Shown here: in pieces, positions 60,362 through 64,000 of the stretch | How positions within the stretch are numbered: the stretch's first letter is position 1 | How the letters are laid out: every line of letters begins with the position of its first letter | Origin: Setophaga petechia | Taxonomy: Eukaryota; Chordata; Aves; Passeriformes; Parulidae | DNA length: 64,000 bases | NCBI GenBank assembly: GCA_024362935.1 | Contig: JANCRA010000019.1 | Location: 11,280,501-11,344,500 of the forward strand | Direction: 5' to 3' | Notes under the pieces: generated by a model | Told to the model about the DNA's origin: nothing | Seen by the model: the letters and a program-made list of their open reading frames with translations, nothing else | Database searches by the model: none | Program-made: the position numbers and the translations under genes

Positions 60362-61032
60362 AATTGCAGGCAGTTGACCGAGACCTCGCCCAGGACACAC
60401 TCACCCAGCACTTTTGCCAAACCACAGTGCACTGTCATGTTTCTATTACACATCTTGCTTCAAACGGCCTCAGCTGACACATCACAGAACCTTGTTCATG
60501 TGCTCCATAACCTCTTTCAACATCATCCTCAAGAGATGAACTTTCTCACAGCCACACAGAGCTTATCTAGATCATGCTGCATTTTGCCTTCATTCCCTTT
60601 CACCATTCTGTCTTCAGCCCTCTGCTCAAGTATTAGCAAAAACAAAATGACAGCCATCCCTCTGTTCTCTAACAGAGTGTTGGAACACCATGTGTAAGTC
60701 CTCTGAACGTCTCTTTCGGGAAACTGAAAGCACCTATTCTCCTCAGTCTGTCTTTAAAGAGAATTCCTTGAGTTCCTTGGTGGCCCCTCCACTGAGGTTA
60801 TTCTGTTCCATTGATGTCCTTTCTGTACTTCCCTTGACACTTGAGAGCTGTCTAGCAAAGAGGGGGAACATCAATTCCTCTGCCAAACTGCCCATGGTAG
60901 TCTTGATACAACCCTGCATGTCATCCTCCACTGTAAATCCAGGGCACACCTTGAATCTTCCCCCAGCCCCCAGAGAATAGATGGATCCCTGGCAAAGGTC
61001 CCTGTGTCCAAGCAAGGGGGAATGAAAAGCAT

Positions 61033-61105
61033 TGGAGAATGTGGGCATCAATCCCACTACCTCTCACATGCTAAGCGAGCGCTCTACCACTTGAGCTAAT
61101 TCCCC
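61033..61105 (-). tRNA. tRNA-Ala (AGC), copy 8, T-loop change
   Basis: 73 nt, anticodon AGC, compensated GTGGG/CCCAC T stem, TTTT at plus 61025-61028. The T loop reads ATTGATG: the invariant C56 is T, which breaks the G19-C56 tertiary pair and weakens the B box. It may be a weak gene or an early pseudogene. Confidence 0.8.
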
Positions 61106-61424
61106 TCCCTGCAGCATCTGAGCCAGCTCCTCTCCCTTCCAGGCCTAAACCAGCCCTGACCCAGAATGCCCTGTACCCAAAGCCTGAGCCCCCCCTAATG
61201 AACTTCACACTACCACCCACCCACTCACTTTCCTGTTAGGGGGGACTGCAGACAACTCCAGGGCTCTGAGCCACTGTCTGTCATGAAATGTTCACCCAAA
61301 AGTGCCTTGGCCACTTATCTTTCCAAAGTCAGACAATGGCTCATGGCTGGGCAGCTCATTCTGGGGGTGTTGCCCAGGGGGAAGCAGTGCCAGTGTGGGA
61401 TGTGTGTGAGAGGCAAAAGATGAC

Positions 61425-61513
61425 TCCCTTGAATCAGAGTTGAACCAGCAACCTAAGGATGGCCATACCAGGGAGCCCACAGTCCTCTGCTCTACCAGCT
61501 GAGCTATTGAAGG
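61425..61513 (-). pseudogene. tRNA-Tyr copy 8, degenerate, anticodon changed to GTG
   Basis: 89 nt with the 16-nt intron (61461-61476). The anticodon is GTG (plus 61478-61480 reads cac), which would read His codons. The acceptor stem has two mismatches and a wobble, and the T arm carries several changes. TTTT is still present downstream. Most likely a pseudogene. Confidence 0.8.
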
Positions 61514-61669
61514 AAGCATGAGAACATGCCCAGGGCCTCACCCAGCACACACTCAGACAACCATTCAGCTTCCATACCTCTATACATATATCTGCATGGC
61601 ACTGTCTAGGAGGAAAAAAACCCACTTGCCTTAGACCCACATTGCCCAGAAAATCTCATGTCCACAATA

Positions 61670-62480
61670 CCAAATCAGGGCAGACCCAGCCATGGTGGCT
61701 CATCCCACATAACAGGCCTGAGCAGAAGTCACCACCAGGCACTGCAAGCAAGGAAGTCAGTGCAGAGGTCAGAATGATGATCATGTGTCCAGTGAGTGCC
61801 AGGCAGGTCCAGACTGACAAAAGAGGGTTGAAGTCAAGCAGAACTTCCATCAGTGTATGTGTCAAGCGTCTTTGTGGCTGGATATATCCAAAGCTATGGC
61901 TCTAACTTAGCTAGTGATCAAGCCTCCCGTGGTGTAGCATGGAAAGAGAGATTAATGTAAATAGAGTTCCTGGACCCACGGGTGGAGATGGAAGTCCCAC
62001 ATGAGGTCAGTTCAGGGCCTTTCAGATGTATTAGGGCAGGCAGCACTCCAACAGATGTGATGTGTATCATGGGTGGGAGGGAAGGGAAGCCTACAGCCCT
62101 TTGCAACACCAGCAGAGCAATGGAGGGACCCAAACAAGCTCTTCCTCTGTGACAGAGCAGTCAAAGCAATCAGCTTGGATGAGGCCTCAGGACACATCTT
62201 TTCAAATCTCCCACAGCAGCCCAAGCTCAAGGATCACTGCAGCTGACTCAAGGGTTCAGCCATTTATATTGCATCAACTTCCAAGCATGGAGTGCACAGC
62301 ACACCAGGGCATCTTTCTTCTCCTGCCTGTCTGACCTGAAGAGGGAAAAAAAAGGAATCTCTCCTGCTTCAGTTGTGCCCCACTGTCTTATTCTTCTTCC
62401 TATCACCACAGTAAAAGGTCTAATGGTTGAGTCAATAACCTCCTGAGAGGCATTTGAACCCTTCTGCTTAGCTCACCCAA
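61670..62480. repeat. Diverged duplicate of 57950-58681 plus 59410-59545
   Basis: The partner of the left flank copy, without the LTR insertion. It contains a better preserved tRNA-Tyr relic. Its position after tRNA-Tyr 8 parallels the other copy's position after tRNA-Tyr 6, so a multi-unit block was duplicated. Confidence 0.75.
62043..62127 (-). pseudogene. tRNA-Tyr relic in flanking duplicate (right copy)
   Basis: agcctacagccctttgcaac, followed by accagcagagcaatggaggg, aligns with the intron edge, anticodon (GTA preserved as ctacag) and 5' half of the array tRNA-Tyr on the minus strand. The 3' half is poorly preserved. It shows that the array once reached further in this direction. Confidence 0.6.
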
Positions 62481-62516
62481 AGCCTGCAGTTTGTGACCAT
62501 CTGTCTTTCACATATT

Positions 62517-64000
62517 GTAATGGAATATTTTGAGTTGAAAAGAACTTGCAAAGTTCATGTTGTCCAGCTTTCCTGCTGTGGGCAAGAGCCTCTTCCACTA
62601 GATTAGATAGCTTAAAGGCCCATCCAACCAGACATGAACTTTTTCAGGGATAGGCTATTTTCAAGTTCTCCGGGCAATCTTTTCCAGTGCCTCACCACTG
62701 TCATCATAAAGAATTTCTTTTAACATAATCTAAATCTACCTTGTTTTGTTTAAAACCATTTCTGCTTGTTCTCTCACCATAAGGTCTGCTAAAAAAGTGC
62801 CTTTGTCTTTCTTATAAGCCTTCTTTATCAATTGAAAGGTTGCTATTAGGTCTCCCTGGAGCCTCCTCTTCTCCAGGCTGAACAGTCCCAACTCTCTCAG
62901 CCTGTCTTAACAGGCCGAGAGAAAGGTATTTCATCCCCAATCAGTCCTCTGTCCCTATTCTGGACCAGCTCTAACCATGTCTTCCTCACGCTAGGGAACC
63001 CATGACTGGACACAGCACTCTAGGTGTGGGCTCACAAGAGGGTGATAGAGGGGCAGAACAACCCACTGGCCATGCTGCTTTTGATGTAGCCCAGCATGCG
63101 ACTGATCTTCTGGGCTACAAATGTACATTGCCAGCTTACGTCAAGTTTTTTCATCCACTAGCACCTCCAAGTCCTTCTTCACACAGCTGCTCTCAATCCA
63201 TTCCTCTCTCAGCATATACTGATACTGGTGATTGCCCTGACCCAGGTGCAGGAGCTTGAAGGCTTGTTTAACTTAATGAAGTTCATATGTACCCACTCCT
63301 TGAGCTTCTTGAGGTCCCTCTGGATGGAATATCTTCCCTTAAGCATATAAATTGCACTGCTCCCTTTGTCATCTGTAAAGTTGCTGAGGCTGCACTCAGT
63401 GCCACTCACAATGACATAATTAATGATGATATTAAATAGTATTGGTCCAAATACAGACCCTGAGGGACACCACTTGATACTTGTTTCCACCGGGATATTG
63501 AGCTATTGACTACAGTTCTTTGGATGTGGCCATCCAACCCATTCCTTGTTCATTGAACGGTCCATCCACCCAAACCCCGTGTCTCCTATTTAGTGACAAG
63601 GATGTGTGGGATGATGTCAAAGGCTTTAGCAAAGTCTAGGTAGATGACATCCACAGCTCATTCCTTGTCCACAGAGACAATCAGTCTATTGTAGGAGGCC
63701 ACTAGATTAGTCAGTCATGATTTGCACTCAGTGAAGCCATGTCAGCTGTCTCTAAACACCTCCCTGTCTTCACATGTCTAGATGTATATTCCAGTAGGAT
63801 CTATTCTCTGACCTTAGCAGGGTGGCTCTCACTGTTTGGTGGTTCCCAGAGTCATTCTTTTTACCATATTTAAAAATTAGTTTGATATTTTGCTCCTCTC
63901 AATAACAGAGGATTTCACTCGAGTAGGCATAAGGGTGGGCAAAGCTACTGATCTAATCCCAAGTAATACCCCACTCTACAGCCCTTGCTGCTCCTGTTCT
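62517..64000 (-). mobile_element. Long CR1 LINE, minus orientation, continues past the window
   Basis: From a 3' end near 62517 ('attttgagttgaaaagaact') it runs through 'ctccaggctgaacagtccca' into the reverse-transcriptase region. The minus frame at 63209-63490 reads [16 protein letters not shown] and a degenerate catalytic box (FTDD, where CR1 normally has F-A-D-D). At about 1.5 kb it is the longest CR1 here. It carries stops and is inactive. Confidence 0.92.

Larger units (their letters stand above)
44796..61513 (-). repeat. Tandem array of alternating tRNA-Tyr and tRNA-Ala genes (8 pairs)
   Basis: Eight copies of a unit holding one tRNA-Ala(AGC) and one tRNA-Tyr(GTA), all on the minus strand, so each pair reads Tyr then Ala. 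The Tyr-Ala gap within a unit is about 305-345 bases. The gap between units is about 660-700 bases where no insertion interrupts it, giving a period of about 1.1-1.2 kb. Spacers are homologous between units, including a cagcctctgagccagctcct-type block next to each Ala gene and a gtgggatgtgtgtgagag-type block next to each Tyr gene. Three LTR-element insertions have expanded some gaps. The copies differ in decay, so the array is old but partly homogenised. Confidence 0.95.

Noticed and set aside
44620..60425. Recurrent plus-strand ORFs ending in GHRSRYLSHAKRALYHLS, and similar
   Set aside because: They are antisense translations of the tRNA-Ala gene.
44796..61513. CRISPR-like array interpretation of the regular repeats
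   Set aside because: Repeats are tRNA genes with homologous spacers of hundreds of bases in a vertebrate genome; no CRISPR features.
45062..61519. Recurrent minus-strand ORFs with the FDSSAGRAEDC or PSIAQLVERRTVGSLAWPS patterns
   Set aside because: These are translations of the tRNA-Tyr gene and its intron, a known source of false protein predictions, not coding genes.
42046..64000. DNAJC5B exon 3 (HPD motif, J-domain remainder)
   Set aside because: No plus-strand frame shows the motif with splice sites; presumed to be beyond the window.

Overview
The window is vertebrate nuclear DNA, almost certainly from a bird. Evidence: about ten CR1 LINE 3' ends with the octamer-type tails typical of birds and other sauropsids, LTRs of a family common in birds, and compact introns. 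Two protein-coding genes can be identified, each from one coding exon. PDE7A lies on the minus strand: its first coding exon is at 19788-19925 inside a strong CpG island (about 19.65-20.85 kb), and bases 1-19787 are its first intron. DNAJC5B lies on the plus strand: its first coding exon is at 41939-42045. The two genes are divergent neighbours, as in other amniotes.

Layout: 1-19.8 kb, PDE7A intron 1, with short simple repeats only. 19.7-20.8 kb, PDE7A promoter and exon 1. 20.8-21.6 kb, two opposed CR1 pieces against the island. 21.6-41.9 kb, intergenic DNA or DNAJC5B 5' intron, with CR1 copies, an older CR1/L3-like relic and two divergent CTCF-like motifs. 42.0-44.6 kb, DNAJC5B intron and a CR1. 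44.8-61.5 kb, a tandem array of tRNA-Ala(AGC) and intron-containing tRNA-Tyr(GTA) genes, eight of each, strictly alternating and all on the minus strand. The array has been broken up by an internally deleted endogenous retrovirus (49.3-54.8 kb) and two probable solo LTRs (47.0-48.1 and 58.7-59.4 kb). 61.5-62.5 kb, a diverged duplicate of array-flanking DNA with a tRNA-Tyr relic. 62.5-64.0 kb, a long CR1 that runs off the window.

The array is the main discovery. Eleven or twelve of the 16 genes look able to fold, with A and B boxes and oligo-T Pol III terminators. The others are decaying, two of them with changed anticodons. Spacers share long near-identical blocks in a mosaic pattern, which points to unequal crossover and gene conversion. 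No DNAJC5B exon 3 is visible up to 64 kb, so the array probably lies antisense inside a DNAJC5B intron.

All other long ORFs in the window are best explained as GC-rich or repeat-derived noise.
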